Part shown: piece after piece, positions 42,410 to 51,889 of the stretch
Position numbering within the stretch: position 1 is the first letter of the stretch
Layout: every line of letters begins with the position of its first letter
Source of the DNA: Mycolicibacterium moriokaense
Lineage (GTDB): Bacteria > Actinomycetota > Actinomycetes > Mycobacteriales > Mycobacteriaceae
NCBI RefSeq assembly: GCF_010726085.1
Contig: NZ_AP022560.1
Location: 1,798,001 to 1,862,000 of the forward strand
Reading direction: 5' to 3'
DNA length: 64,000 nt
Made by a program: the position numbers and the translations under genes
Notes under the pieces: generated by a model
What the model was told of the DNA's origin: nothing
Database searches by the model: none
Seen by the model: only the letters and a program-made list of their open reading frames with translations

Positions 42410-43330
42410 TCAGACACCGAAGACTGTCGCCCAGTCGTTCTTCATGCTCACGACGGTCCAGCCGTAGGCGGCGGCGTGCTCGAGCACGCGTTCGGCCCCC
42501 GCGGTGTAGTCGAATTCGCGTTCGGCGTCGTCGTGCAGCACCAGCATTCTCAAAGCTGCGGCGCGGGGCCGTCCGCAGTACTGCAGCATCTCGTCGTCAC
42601 CGTTTGAGTTCCCCGCCGACAGGATCGGCCGCCTGCCGATGCGGCTCCAGACCCGCACCGGTTTCTCGGGTCCGTCGTCGAAGATGTCGAGTGCGGGCTG
42701 GATCAGCAGGTCGCCGTGTCCCTCGGCCCCGTCGAACTTCAGGCCCTGTGCGCTGCCGACGACGCGCTCAGGTGGGATTCCGTAGATCTCGCCCGTGATC
42801 GGCCGCATGAAATCCCGGCCACCGCCGGAGACGATGTAGCAGGTGAAGCCGTGGTCCTCGAGATACCGCAACAGCTCCACCATCGGCACGTATACGCACT
42901 CCGGATACGGCCGGCCGAGCGTTGGATGCTTCGCCTCGGCGAAGAAGGCCGCGACCAGTGCCGCGTGGTCTTCGACGCTCATCGACTCGTGCAGTGACAT
43001 CACCGCCTGCACAAGCACTTTCAGGTCGGTGTCGTCACCCTGATAGTGCTTGGTGATCGCGCCTCCGAACCAGTGCAAGTCGCCGGCGGCCGCCGCCTGG
43101 TACGGCGGCTGTGCGGCCAAAGATCTGTCGGACGCGGCCTTCTCCGCCAGCCGGCGAACGATGAAGTCGAGCTGGATGTACATCGGCTTCTCGCACCACA
43201 GCGTGCCGTCGTTGTCGAAGACCGCGACGCGATGCTCGGGTGCGACGAAGTGGGGCCCTTCGGAGGTGACGCGCCCCACGAAGTCGATGATCGCGGACTT
43301 CGTGGGACCGCCGACCCACGACTCGAGCAT
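42410..43330 (-). CDS. HAD-superfamily phosphatase
   Basis: 306 residues. HAD motif I VAVFDNDGTLW (nucleophile Asp39, acid/base Asp41), motif II CYIVSGGGRDF, and motif III/IV in RPILSAGNSNGDDEMLQY. The large helical cap between residues 45 and 165 fits the type I cap, phosphoserine-phosphatase-like group. Sandwiched between the arylsulfatase (1-base TGATG overlap) and FGE genes, so it probably acts on a product of the same pathway, perhaps a phosphorylated or sulfated alcohol; this is inference. Confidence 0.82.
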   Translation of the reverse strand: MLESWVGGPTKSAIIDFVGRVTSEGPHFVAPEHRVAVFDNDGTLWCEKPMYIQLDFIVRRLAEKAASDRSLAAQPPYQAAAAGDLHWFGGAITKHYQGDDTDLKVLVQAVMSLHESMSVEDHAALVAAFFAEAKHPTLGRPYPECVYVPMVELLRYLEDHGFTCYIVSGGGRDFMRPITGEIYGIPPERVVGSAQGLKFDGAEGHGDLLIQPALDIFDDGPEKPVRVWSRIGRRPILSAGNSNGDDEMLQYCGRPRAAALRMLVLHDDAEREFDYTAGAERVLEHAAAYGWTVVSMKNDWATVFGV

Positions 43331-44874
43331 CAGCCGCCTCGGCTTGCCAGGAACTTGTTGAGCTGCTCGACAGCGTGATCGATGGTGAAGGATGCCGGTT
43401 CCTGCCGCGGTGGAAACTCTTTGAACGTCTCCAGGAACTGAGTCGCAAGGGCGGAGCCGTAGAGCATCAGGTAGAGCCGGTCAATCGTCCAGTCCCAATA
43501 CGTGTTTGACGTGACGTCGGCATGTTCGTACGGGTCGGTACGCAGATTGAACAACTTCGGCGCGCGGAGCGGGGTGAACGGCTCGAACCACACCTGCAGC
43601 GTGCCGGGGCAGCGCTGCTCCATGAACACGATCTTCCAATTCTCCGCCCGGATTCCCAACACGTCGCCGTCGTCGGAGAAGTAGATCATTCCGCGTCTGG
43701 GACTCTCGTCCACCTCGCCGGTGAGGTAGGGCAACAGGTTGTATCCGTCGATCTGCACCCGGTACTTCATGTCCCCGGCCTGGTGTCCCTTCTTGAGCTT
43801 CTCGACGATGTCGGGGTCACCCGCAGCCGCCAGGAAAGTCGGTAACCAATCATGGTGCTGCACAATCTCGTTGGATACCGATCCTGCTTTGATCTTGCCA
43901 GGCCAGCGGATCATCTCGGGGATGCGGAAGGCGCCTTCCCAGTTGGTGGCCTTCTCGCTGCGGAACGGCGTCGTCGCGCCGTCGGGCCAACTGTTGGCGT
44001 GCGGCCCGTTGTCGGTGGAGTAGATGACGATGGTGTCCTCGGCGATGCCCAGTTCGTCGACCAGATCGAGCAGTGTGCCGACGTTGCGGTCGTGGTCGAT
44101 CATCGTGTCGTGGTACGGCGACTGCCATCTGCCCGCCTGACCGAGACTCTCGGGCTTGGTGTGGGTCCGGAAGTGCATGTGCGTCATGTTCATCCAGACG
44201 AAGAACGGCGTATTGGTTTCGTGCTGGCGTCTGATGAAGTCAGCACAGGCGGCGGTGGTTTCGTCGTCGATGGTTTCCATCCGCTTCTTCGTCAGCGGCC
44301 CGGTGTCCTCGATACGTTGCTTGCCGACCGGCCCGTACCGGTCGTCGACCTCGCCCGAATCCTCTGTCGTGGCCCAGGAATGGATGACGCCGCGGGGGAG
44401 CAGTGCGGCCCGTAGCAGCGGGGCCTCCTCCGCGGTCGGGTAGTCGACGTGCTCGGGTTCCTCCTCCGCATTGAGGTGGTAGAGGTTGCCGAAGAATTCG
44501 TCGAAGCCGTGCGCGGTCGGCAGATACTTGTTGAGGTCACCAAGATGATTCTTGCCGAATTGCCCTGTGGCGTAACCCAATGGCTTGAGGAGCTCGGCAA
44601 TCGTCGGGTCCTCCTTCTGAAGCCCGATATCGACGCCGGGCATCCCGACTTTGCTCATGCCGGTGCGGTACACGCTCTGCCCTGTGATGAACGACGACCG
44701 GCCCGCCGTGCAACTTTGCTCACCATAGGAGTCGGTGAACAGCATTCCTTCGCTGGCGATCCGGTCGATGTTGGGAGTGAAGTAACCCATCATCCCGCGG
44801 CTGTAGCAGCTGAGGTTGGAGATTCCGATGTCGTCGCCCCAGATGACGAGGATGTTCGGCTTTGAATCAGGCAT
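43330..44874 (-). CDS. arylsulfatase, cysteine type
   Basis: 514 residues. Alkaline-phosphatase-superfamily sulfatase that hydrolyses sulfate esters. The N-terminus carries metal-binding ILVIWGDDIG. The signature CTAGRSS has Cys55, the residue converted to formylglycine in the CxAxR motif. YSTDNGPHANSWPDG supplies further metal ligands. No signal peptide, so cytoplasmic. Leads an operon with a HAD phosphatase and its probable activating FGE. Its natural substrate is unknown; sulfolipid or sulfated sterol turnover is possible. Confidence 0.9.
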   Translation of the reverse strand: MPDSKPNILVIWGDDIGISNLSCYSRGMMGYFTPNIDRIASEGMLFTDSYGEQSCTAGRSSFITGQSVYRTGMSKVGMPGVDIGLQKEDPTIAELLKPLGYATGQFGKNHLGDLNKYLPTAHGFDEFFGNLYHLNAEEEPEHVDYPTAEEAPLLRAALLPRGVIHSWATTEDSGEVDDRYGPVGKQRIEDTGPLTKKRMETIDDETTAACADFIRRQHETNTPFFVWMNMTHMHFRTHTKPESLGQAGRWQSPYHDTMIDHDRNVGTLLDLVDELGIAEDTIVIYSTDNGPHANSWPDGATTPFRSEKATNWEGAFRIPEMIRWPGKIKAGSVSNEIVQHHDWLPTFLAAAGDPDIVEKLKKGHQAGDMKYRVQIDGYNLLPYLTGEVDESPRRGMIYFSDDGDVLGIRAENWKIVFMEQRCPGTLQVWFEPFTPLRAPKLFNLRTDPYEHADVTSNTYWDWTIDRLYLMLYGSALATQFLETFKEFPPRQEPASFTIDHAVEQLNKFLASRGG

Positions 44875-44988
44875 GGCACGTCCTCTCCCGAAGTGTCGAC
44901 GTCCGATTTGAAGCTACGCCGCTGGAAGGAACTCTTCGGGTTCTTGACGATCTGATCCTGCTGAATCTGAGCCGACGGCCGGCGGTTT

Positions 44989-46098
44989 TCAGCCCTCCGG
45001 CGGCGCGGTCGCGGCGAGGCTGACGGCAGGCGCCTTGGCCTCGTTCTGCATCTTGTCGAACAGTTCGACGTAGTAGGGCAGGCAGTCTTTCATCGCCTCT
45101 TCAGTGGTGAACAGCGGCTCATATCCCAGTTCGCGCTTCGCCTTGGCGATGGAGAAGTAGTTGTCGAGGTACAGCCGCTCCACCCCGAGGGGTTCGACCA
45201 TCGGCTTGGGTATTCCGAAGCGGAAGTGCAGCCATTGCCACACCGTCATCGCGAACCACACCAGCCGGCCGGGTACGCGGATCTTCGGGTAGCGCTGACG
45301 GCACGCCTCCACCACGGGCCGCGAGAACTCGAACATGTTGATCGGCTCGCCGTCGTTGATGAAGTACGCCTGCCCGGGTGCGGTGCCGCCGGGCACCAGG
45401 TGCTGCGCGGCGAGGATGAAGCCGTGAATCAGGTTGTGTACGTACGAATTGTCGAGCTTGACGTTCTTGCTGCCGACCAGCACCTTGACGTGACCCGCGA
45501 GCACGCTCTCGAACACCTTGCGGAACATGGTCTGATCGCCGTTACCCCAGATGCCGCTCGGCCGGATCGAGCAGGTGAGTAACCCGTCGACGCCGTTCTG
45601 TGACAGCACGAACTTCTCCGCCACCACCTTCGTCTCGGTGTAGAGGTCGTTGAATCGTTCTGTGTAGGGCAGGGTTTCGTCGCCGCCGGAGATCTTCTTG
45701 CCGCCCATGACCACACTGTTGGACGCGGTGTAGACAAACCGCTTCGTCCCGGCCGCCTGCGCGGCACGCACCAGATTCTCGGTCCCGGTGACGTTCACCG
45801 AGAAACTGCGCTGCCGGTACTCGTCGGTGACCGATGCGCCACCCATCAGGTCGATGATCGCGGCGGTGTGGAAGACGGTGTCGATGCCGGCGACCGCCGC
45901 GGCGACGGTCTCGGGGTTGCAGATGTCGCCTTCGAGGACCTCGAGGCGCGGATGCGCGGGTAGGGGTGAGGGCGCGCGGTCGAACGAGCGGACCTCGTGA
46001 CCGCGTTCGAGCAGTTCGGTCACCAGATTGGCGCCGACGAATCCGGAGCCTCCGGTCACAAGCACGCGGCCAAGGTCGTTGGTCATCGTTGAGCCCAT
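44989..46098 (-). CDS. 3beta-hydroxysteroid dehydrogenase (Rv1106c-like)
   Basis: 369 residues from ATG 46098, or 365 from ATG 46086 (MTNDLGRVLVTGG). Extended SDR of the 3beta-HSD/isomerase family: oxidises the 3-hydroxyl of cholesterol and isomerises to the 3-keto-4-ene, the first step of sterol degradation. NAD-binding TGGSGFVGAN near the start and catalytic Tyr-Thr-Glu-Thr-Lys at about 153-157 (numbering from 46098). Synteny with Rv1106c next to xseBA. A KstR-type operator lies 16 bases upstream. Confidence 0.9.
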   Translation of the reverse strand: MGSTMTNDLGRVLVTGGSGFVGANLVTELLERGHEVRSFDRAPSPLPAHPRLEVLEGDICNPETVAAAVAGIDTVFHTAAIIDLMGGASVTDEYRQRSFSVNVTGTENLVRAAQAAGTKRFVYTASNSVVMGGKKISGGDETLPYTERFNDLYTETKVVAEKFVLSQNGVDGLLTCSIRPSGIWGNGDQTMFRKVFESVLAGHVKVLVGSKNVKLDNSYVHNLIHGFILAAQHLVPGGTAPGQAYFINDGEPINMFEFSRPVVEACRQRYPKIRVPGRLVWFAMTVWQWLHFRFGIPKPMVEPLGVERLYLDNYFSIAKAKRELGYEPLFTTEEAMKDCLPYYVELFDKMQNEAKAPAVSLAATAPPEG

Positions 46099-46113
46099 GC
46101 CAGCCAGCCTAAC

Positions 46114-46127
46114 TGAAACGTGTTACA
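46114..46127 (-). promoter_or_regulatory. KstR-type operator upstream of 3beta-HSD
   Basis: TGAAACGTGTTACA fits TnnAACnnGTTnnA at every fixed position. It lies 16 bases before the 3beta-HSD start and would overlap its promoter. KstR control of a cholesterol-oxidising 3beta-HSD is in keeping with what is known of the mycobacterial KstR regulon. Confidence 0.7.
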
Positions 46128-46161
46128 GTTTCGACCTTCCGCGATCGGGGTCCTTCCGATA

Positions 46162-46374
46162 TCAACTTTCTTCCGGCTCCCTTGCCGCCAAAACATCCTC
46201 GACTCGCTTACGGGCACCAGCTAAATGTTCTTCACAGCGTTTAGCGAGCTCCTCGCCGCGTTCCCACAATTTCAGCGATGCATCGAGATCGAGCCCGCCC
46301 TGCTCCAACTGCTGCACGACGGCGACCAGCTCATCGCGGGCTTCCTCATATCCAAGCTCACTAATGGGCTTCAT
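46162..46374 (-). CDS. xseB: exodeoxyribonuclease VII small subunit
   Basis: 70 residues, wholly helical: [40 protein letters not shown] is the diagnostic XseB helical pair. It binds XseA in several copies to form exonuclease VII, which degrades single-stranded DNA. Starts on the last bases of xseA (ATGA overlap), ensuring coupled synthesis. Confidence 0.95.
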   Translation of the reverse strand: MKPISELGYEEARDELVAVVQQLEQGGLDLDASLKLWERGEELAKRCEEHLAGARKRVEDVLAAREPEES

Positions 46375-47636
46375 CTAGTACCCCTTTCAGCGCTCGCGCT
46401 GAGCGGACCTTCTGGACCGTCGCTGACGGCTGTGACCGCACCGTCGGCCACCCGAATCCGCAACCGCGCACCCTTGGGGGCGTCGGCAGTGGTCCGGAGC
46501 ACCCTCCCAGTGAAGGCATCCGGCAGGGTCTGCACGACCGCGTAGCCGCGCGCCAGTGTGGCCGCCGGTCCCAGTGTGGCCAGGCGGGCCGACAGGTGTC
46601 CGATGCGGTCGGTCTCCGCGGCCACCATGCGGTTGATGTCGCGCCGGGCCGCGGTGCGGGCGCGGTGTATCTCCTCGGACCTGGCAGTGAGGGCGGCCAG
46701 CGGCGCGGCCAGCACCGGCCGATTGCGCAACTGGTCGAGGTGGCGCTGTTCGCGGTGCACCCAGTTCCGCAGTGCGCGGCCGCCGCGTCGGCACAGATCC
46801 CGGATGGCGGCCTGTTCGGCGGCCGCGTCGGGGACGATGCGTTTGGCGGCGTCGGTGGGGGTGGCCGCGCGCAGGTCGGCGACCAGGTCGCAGAGCGGAT
46901 TGTCGGGTTCGTGGCCGATCGCGCTCACGACAGGTGTTGTGCACTTGGCGATTTCGCGGCACAGGGTCTCGTCGTAGAAGGGCAGCAGTGCGTCGATGTC
47001 CCCGCCGCCGCGCGCGATCACGATCACGTCGACGTGCGGGTGGGCATCGAGTTCGCGCAGCGCCTCCACGACCTGTGGAACCGTGTTGGGCCCCTGTACC
47101 GCTGTGTTGCGGATGGCGAACCGCACTGCGGGCCAACGACTCTGAGCGACGGACACGACGTCGCGTTCGGCAGCCGAGGCCCGTCCGGTGATGAGGCCGA
47201 TGGTGTTCGGCAGGAAGGGCAGTGGTCTCTTGAGGCGCGGATCGAACAGACCCTCGGCCTCGAGCAGCTTGCGCAGCCGCTCGATGCGTTCGAGGAGTTC
47301 ACCGAGTCCCACCGCGCGAATCTCGTTCACCCGCAACGCGATAGTGCCGCGCCCGGGGTGGAACTGCAACTTGCCGTGCATGATGACCTGCACGCCCTCG
47401 GTGAGTTCCACCGGTGCGTTCTCGACGAGGTCTCGCGGGCACATCACGGACAGCGACATGTCGGCAGCCGGGTCGCGCAACATGATGAACGCGACCGTGG
47501 GTCGCAGATTCAGCTGGGCGATCTGGCCCTCCACCCATACCGAGCCGAGCTTGTCGATGTACTTCTGGACGCGGGTGGAGACCGCGCGCACGGGCCAGGG
47601 ATTGTCGGGCGACTTGCCCGGCTCCGCCTCAGTCAT
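46371..47636 (-). CDS. xseA: exodeoxyribonuclease VII large subunit
   Basis: 421 residues from ATG 47636 ([20 protein letters not shown]). OB-fold nucleic-acid-binding domain at residues ~20-120, catalytic domain in the middle ([36 protein letters not shown] and [16 protein letters not shown]), and a long C-terminal coiled coil that holds XseB. Processive single-strand exonuclease. The xseA-xseB pair is separated by 21 bases from the Rv1109c-like gene upstream. Confidence 0.95.
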   Translation of the reverse strand: MTEAEPGKSPDNPWPVRAVSTRVQKYIDKLGSVWVEGQIAQLNLRPTVAFIMLRDPAADMSLSVMCPRDLVENAPVELTEGVQVIMHGKLQFHPGRGTIALRVNEIRAVGLGELLERIERLRKLLEAEGLFDPRLKRPLPFLPNTIGLITGRASAAERDVVSVAQSRWPAVRFAIRNTAVQGPNTVPQVVEALRELDAHPHVDVIVIARGGGDIDALLPFYDETLCREIAKCTTPVVSAIGHEPDNPLCDLVADLRAATPTDAAKRIVPDAAAEQAAIRDLCRRGGRALRNWVHREQRHLDQLRNRPVLAAPLAALTARSEEIHRARTAARRDINRMVAAETDRIGHLSARLATLGPAATLARGYAVVQTLPDAFTGRVLRTTADAPKGARLRIRVADGAVTAVSDGPEGPLSASAERGTR

Positions 47637-47657
47637 CTCCCGCATCCGCCGGGGCGG

Positions 47658-48230
47658 TCACTTCGCGGTCGCGCGGGTGATCCTGTTGGACAGCAGCGTC
47701 TGGAACGGCGCGCGTGCCTTGGTCGTCTCCTCGTACTCCAGCAGCGCATGCAGATCCGCCACCCGCAACGACGTCAGCCGGGCACGCAGCTGCGCCAGGG
47801 TGAGCGACTCGTAATCGAGCTCTTCGACGATCTCGGGCACGCTGTCCGCCGGCCGCGCCGCCGGTTCAGGGTCTGAGGCGTTGTTGCTGGCCTTGGCCGT
47901 CTCGGGTTCGCCACCCGTGAAGAGCGCGAAACGGCCTTCGGTGAGCCGTTCGCCGTCCACCGCCGGCTTCGCGGGCGCGTCTTCGAGATCCTCGTCGAAG
48001 GTGGCCCACTCGGGCTGCTCGTCCTTCGGGGGAAACAGCGAGTCGAGGGTCTCGTCGCCCTTGATGACCAGGTCGGCGACGTCTTGCTGCACTTTCATCA
48101 CCAGGTGGGCGATCTGACTCGCCACGGTCATCGGGTACGTGAGGATGGTCTGCGGGATCTTGCGGGTTTCCTCGATGGCGGTCACCGCCGCACCTACCAG
48201 CAGACGGACCCCATACGGTGCAGTTGCCAT
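47658..48230 (-). CDS. lipid droplet-associated-type protein (Rv1109c-like)
   Basis: 190 residues from ATG 48230 ([20 protein letters not shown]); the frame is open further upstream but that part is antisense to ispH. An amphipathic/hydrophobic N-terminal helix region ([22 protein letters not shown], shown in part) precedes an acidic linker and a C-terminal helical segment ([20 protein letters not shown]). Actinobacterial relatives are annotated as lipid droplet-associated proteins. Divergent from ispH. Molecular function unproven. Confidence 0.78.
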   Translation of the reverse strand: MATAPYGVRLLVGAAVTAIEETRKIPQTILTYPMTVASQIAHLVMKVQQDVADLVIKGDETLDSLFPPKDEQPEWATFDEDLEDAPAKPAVDGERLTEGRFALFTGGEPETAKASNNASDPEPAARPADSVPEIVEELDYESLTLAQLRARLTSLRVADLHALLEYEETTKARAPFQTLLSNRITRATAK

Positions 48231-48284
48231 GCGCTCCAGACTACGGTTGGCCTCTTGAGCCCGCGTGTCAGTACCCTTGGAAAC

Positions 48285-49286
48285 ATGCCACCGACTATCA
48301 ACATGGGGATTCCGGGCGCATCGAGCTCGGTCACCGGTGGCGTCAAAGGCAAGAGGGTGTTGCTGGCCGAGCCGCGCGGATACTGCGCCGGGGTCGACCG
48401 CGCCGTTGAGACCGTGGAGCGCGCCCTGGAGAAGCACGGCGCGCCGGTGTACGTGCGACACGAGATCGTCCACAACGTCCACGTCGTGGAGACATTGGCC
48501 AAGGCGGGCGCGATCTTCGTCGACGAGACCGACGAGGTGCCCGAGGGCGCCATCGTCGTGTTCTCCGCCCACGGTGTCGCGCCGACGGTGCATCAGAACG
48601 CCGCCGAGCGGAACCTCAAGGTCATCGATGCCACATGCCCGCTGGTGACGAAGGTGCACAACGAGGCCAAACGTTTCGCGCGCGACGACTACGACATCCT
48701 GCTGATCGGACACGAAGGCCACGAGGAGGTCGTCGGCACCGCGGGTGAGGCACCGGACCACGTGCAACTGGTCGACGGACCCGATTCCGTCGACGACGTC
48801 ACCATCCGCGACGAGAACAAGGTGATCTGGCTCTCGCAGACCACATTGAGCGTCGACGAGACGATGGAGACCGTGCGTCGGCTGCGTGAACGCTTCCCGA
48901 CGCTGCAGGATCCGCCCAGCGACGACATCTGCTATGCCACCCAGAACCGCCAGGTCGCGGTCAAGGCCATGGCGCCCGAATGCGAGCTGGTGATCGTCGT
49001 CGGCTCACGCAATTCGTCGAACTCTGTGCGGTTGGTCGAGGTCGCGTTGAACGCCGGCTCCGATGCCGCGTACCTGGTGGATTACGCCGAAGACATCGAC
49101 CCTGCCTGGCTCGACGGTGTGACGACCGTCGGTGTGACGTCGGGCGCGTCGGTGCCGGAGCTGCTCGTGCGCGGCGTTCTCGAGCGGCTCGCCGAGTACG
49201 GCTACGACACGGTACAGCCGGTAACCACGGCCAACGAGACGCTGGTCTTCGCACTCCCCAGGGAGATCCGTCCGGCTCGCGCCTGA
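48285..49286 (+). CDS. ispH: 4-hydroxy-3-methylbut-2-enyl diphosphate reductase
   Basis: 333 residues from ATG 48285 (ATG 48303 also possible). Last enzyme of the MEP isoprenoid pathway, reducing HMBPP to IPP and DMAPP with a 4Fe-4S cluster. The three cluster cysteines are visible: Cys34 in [11 protein letters not shown], one in [11 protein letters not shown] and one in [21 protein letters not shown] and the catalytic Glu region are intact. Orthologue of lytB2/ispH1 at Rv1110. Confidence 0.95.
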   Translation: MPPTINMGIPGASSSVTGGVKGKRVLLAEPRGYCAGVDRAVETVERALEKHGAPVYVRHEIVHNVHVVETLAKAGAIFVDETDEVPEGAIVVFSAHGVAPTVHQNAAERNLKVIDATCPLVTKVHNEAKRFARDDYDILLIGHEGHEEVVGTAGEAPDHVQLVDGPDSVDDVTIRDENKVIWLSQTTLSVDETMETVRRLRERFPTLQDPPSDDICYATQNRQVAVKAMAPECELVIVVGSRNSSNSVRLVEVALNAGSDAAYLVDYAEDIDPAWLDGVTTVGVTSGASVPELLVRGVLERLAEYGYDTVQPVTTANETLVFALPREIRPARA

Positions 49287-49290
49287 CGGG

Positions 49291-50322
49291 TCAGATGTCG
49301 TACTCCCAGTTCTCTACCGCCCGCTCGCGCGCTGACCGGCGCGGTGCGCGGTACTGGTCGTAGTCCTCGCCGTCTTCGCCGCCCCGATAGCGCACGCGTG
49401 ACACCGGGTGATGTGTGCCGCTGCCGTTGCCGCCGTACGAAAGGGGCGGCAGGTCATTGTCGTAGCGACGGCGACGCTCGGGGCGTTCGTAACCACTGCG
49501 ACGTTCGGGGGGCGGCTCGTCGTCGTAGCGGCGCCTGCGCTGTCCGGCCCCGGTCCGCGGCTTGCGGCGCGGTTCGATGGGCGGCTCCCCCTGACGCCTG
49601 GGGCGCGGGCGGCGTGGCCGGTCGGCCACGGGTTCGATGATCTCGGTCTCCGGCGGGCGTGCGTGCCGTGATCGCGACGGTGCCGAGCGGCTCGTCGGCT
49701 TGGGGGAGCGACTCGTCGATCTGGGGCGTGCGGTGGTGGTGGCGGCCCTACGCCGACGTGGCGTTTCGTCGGGCTCGTCGTCGGCCTTTCGGGCCGCAAG
49801 CAGAGCCGAGATCTTGGCGACCGCCGTCGCCAATGGTCCCTCGCCGCTCGGCTCTTCCTTTACGGGCGTGCTCGGTGCGCCGCGACGCGTGGACATCCCG
49901 ATGTACCACCGCGCCATGCCGATGAGCAGCACCACCGCGGATGTGAAGAACATCAGCGGGAAGCGCTCGATGAGCGGGTAGGCGCAGTTGATCAGGGTGT
50001 CCTTGAGATTCGACAGCTGACTGCCGGTGAACACGAAGTAGGCCATCGGGACGGCGCCGAACAGCAGCAGCGGAGGCTGAATGACCGCGGTGAAGAGCCC
50101 CGCCTGCCGCACCGCCAGTACCGCGAGAATGCAGCCGACCACATAGGTGCCGGAGAACACACTGGTCAGTTGTTTCGTGCCGGACCCCGCGTCGTAGGCG
50201 AATCCGACGGCCATCAATGTCGCAGCGATGAGCACAGCACCCCACCAGGGCACGCCTGGGATGTTGGGGTGCACGGAACGGTGGTCGGCCGTGACGGCTG
50301 ACCGTGCGCGCTGTGCTGACAC
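49291..50322 (-). CDS. DUF6542 membrane protein with long basic tail (Rv1111c-like)
   Basis: 343 residues from GTG 50322 (MSAQRARSAVTADHRSVHPN). Four hydrophobic helices between about 25 and 140 (GAVLIAATLMAVGFAYDA; GCILAVLAVRQAGLF), then a ~200-residue disordered, strongly Arg/Pro-rich tail with RRRRYDDEPPPERRSGYERP-type repeats. Position equals Rv1111c. The tail may bind RNA or acidic partners (inference). Convergent with ispH, four bases apart; divergent from ychF. Confidence 0.8.
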   Translation of the reverse strand: MSAQRARSAVTADHRSVHPNIPGVPWWGAVLIAATLMAVGFAYDAGSGTKQLTSVFSGTYVVGCILAVLAVRQAGLFTAVIQPPLLLFGAVPMAYFVFTGSQLSNLKDTLINCAYPLIERFPLMFFTSAVVLLIGMARWYIGMSTRRGAPSTPVKEEPSGEGPLATAVAKISALLAARKADDEPDETPRRRRAATTTARPRSTSRSPKPTSRSAPSRSRHARPPETEIIEPVADRPRRPRPRRQGEPPIEPRRKPRTGAGQRRRRYDDEPPPERRSGYERPERRRRYDNDLPPLSYGGNGSGTHHPVSRVRYRGGEDGEDYDQYRAPRRSARERAVENWEYDI

Positions 50323-50382
50323 ACGTCGACCGTACCGGCTGTCCCCTGGAGAGGCTGTGAGCGCGCTGCTGGCGAGCGCGTC

Positions 50383-50407
50383 ACAGTCTCCTAGACTGTC
50401 CTCCCTG
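50383..50407 (+). promoter_or_regulatory. palindromic promoter of ychF, probably leaderless
   Basis: ACAGTCT cct AGACTGT is a perfect 7-bp inverted repeat (50383-50399). Its right half includes a -10-like TAGACT (50392-50397). The GTG start follows nine bases later with no Shine-Dalgarno sequence, so transcription likely begins at or near the start codon. Confidence 0.5.
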
Positions 50408-51495
50408 TGAGCCTGAACCTCGGAATCGTGGGACTGCCCAACGTCGGCAAGTCGACGCTGTTCAATGCGTTGACGCGCAACGACGTGCTGGCGGCCAACT
50501 ACCCGTTCGCGACGATCGAGCCGAACGAGGGTGTTGTCCCGCTGCCCGATCCGCGGCTCGCCGAACTCGCGGAGATGTTCGGGTCGGAAAAGCTCGTCCA
50601 TGCGCCGGTCACGTTCGTCGACATCGCCGGCATTGTCAAAGGCGCATCTGAGGGTGCGGGACTGGGGAACAAGTTCCTCGCCAACATCCGCGAGAGCGAT
50701 GCGATCTGCCAGGTGGTGCGGGTGTTCGCCGACGATGACGTGGCTCACGTCGACGGCCGCATCGACCCGAAGGCCGACATCGAGGTGATCGAGACCGAGC
50801 TGATCCTCGCCGACATGCAGACGCTGGAGCGTGCGTTGCCGCGACTGGAGAAGGAGGCGCGCACCCACAAGGACCGCCGCCCGGTGCACGAGGCGGCGGT
50901 CGCCGCGCAGGCGGTGTTGGACAGCGGCAAGACGTTGTTCGCCGCGGGGGTGGATACGACTCTTCTACGTGAGCTGAACCTGCTGACCACCAAGCCGTTC
51001 CTCTACGTCTTCAATGCCGACGAATCGGTGCTGACCGACGAGGCGAAGAAGGCTGAACTGCGCGAATTGGTGGCGCCGGCCGATTGTGTGTTCCTCGACG
51101 CGAAGATCGAGGCGGAGCTGCAGGAGCTCGACGACGAGTCCGCTGCCGAGCTGTTGGAGTCGATCGGCCAGACCGAGCGGGGCCTGGATGCGTTGGCGCG
51201 GGCGGGTTTTCACACGTTGAAGCTGCAGACCTATCTGACCGCTGGTCCGAAAGAGGCGCGCGCGTGGACAATTCACCAGGGCGACACCGCGCCCAAGGCT
51301 GCGGGCGTCATCCACTCGGATTTCGAGAAGGGCTTCATCAAGGCTGAGGTCGTGTCGTTCGACGACCTGAAAGAGGCCGGGTCGATGGCCGCGGCCAAGG
51401 CGGCCGGCAAGGTCCGGATGGAGGGCAAGGACTACGTCATGCAGGACGGTGACGTGGTCGAATTCCGACACGGAGCAACAACTAAGCCGAAGTAG
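50407..51495 (+). CDS. ychF: redox-regulated ATPase/GTPase YchF
   Basis: 362-residue OBG-family P-loop NTPase. G1 GLPNVGKST (8-16), G3 VDIAGIVKGASEGAGLGN, a helical insertion, and a C-terminal TGS domain (QDGDVVEFRH near the end). In the G4 position the motif FNADES is the ATP-preferring NxxE variant that marks YchF. Binds ribosomes and responds to oxidative stress in studied bacteria. Last syntenic core gene before the accessory region. Confidence 0.95.
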   Translation: MSLNLGIVGLPNVGKSTLFNALTRNDVLAANYPFATIEPNEGVVPLPDPRLAELAEMFGSEKLVHAPVTFVDIAGIVKGASEGAGLGNKFLANIRESDAICQVVRVFADDDVAHVDGRIDPKADIEVIETELILADMQTLERALPRLEKEARTHKDRRPVHEAAVAAQAVLDSGKTLFAAGVDTTLLRELNLLTTKPFLYVFNADESVLTDEAKKAELRELVAPADCVFLDAKIEAELQELDDESAAELLESIGQTERGLDALARAGFHTLKLQTYLTAGPKEARAWTIHQGDTAPKAAGVIHSDFEKGFIKAEVVSFDDLKEAGSMAAAKAAGKVRMEGKDYVMQDGDVVEFRHGATTKPK

Positions 51496-51538
51496 GCCAG
51501 CGCTGCTTGCCCGCTCGGCCCGTACCGAGAGGGTAGCG

Positions 51539-51889
51539 ATGTCCATCTTCGAAGTTCCCGAAAACCCGTCAGATCCTGAGGCCGCAGCGCTTGAGTTGAT
51601 CGTTCGGCTGCCGCAGGACTTGCTCGGCAAGACTTGGCCGCCGCTGGATGTGCTGCAGGAGCTCACCGCCGCCCTGGAGATCGCGGGGGCTTTCACGGGG
51701 ATGTCGTGGCATGACGCCAAGCACGCCGCGGTGGCGATCATCGTGGACGCGGTCAACAGCGACGACGCGGTTCCGTCCTTGTGTCAGCGCGCCGAGCGCG
51801 CGGTGACCGGTACCGATGGGATGACGTGGGACGATCCGGCTGCGATGGCGCGGGCACTGACCACTGGTGCGAAGGTGCTGGCGGCATGA
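51539..51889 (+). CDS. small protein of a tyrosine-recombinase operon
   Basis: 116 residues from ATG 51539, with GAGAGGG five bases upstream. Acidic, helical, with no membrane segment; core LQELTAALEIAGAFTGMSWHDAKHAAVAIIVDAV. No family recognised. Its stop overlaps the ATG of the first recombinase (ATGA), so it is the first cistron of a three-gene unit and may be an excisionase-like or accessory factor (inference from position only). Confidence 0.65.
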   Translation: MSIFEVPENPSDPEAAALELIVRLPQDLLGKTWPPLDVLQELTAALEIAGAFTGMSWHDAKHAAVAIIVDAVNSDDAVPSLCQRAERAVTGTDGMTWDDPAAMARALTTGAKVLAA

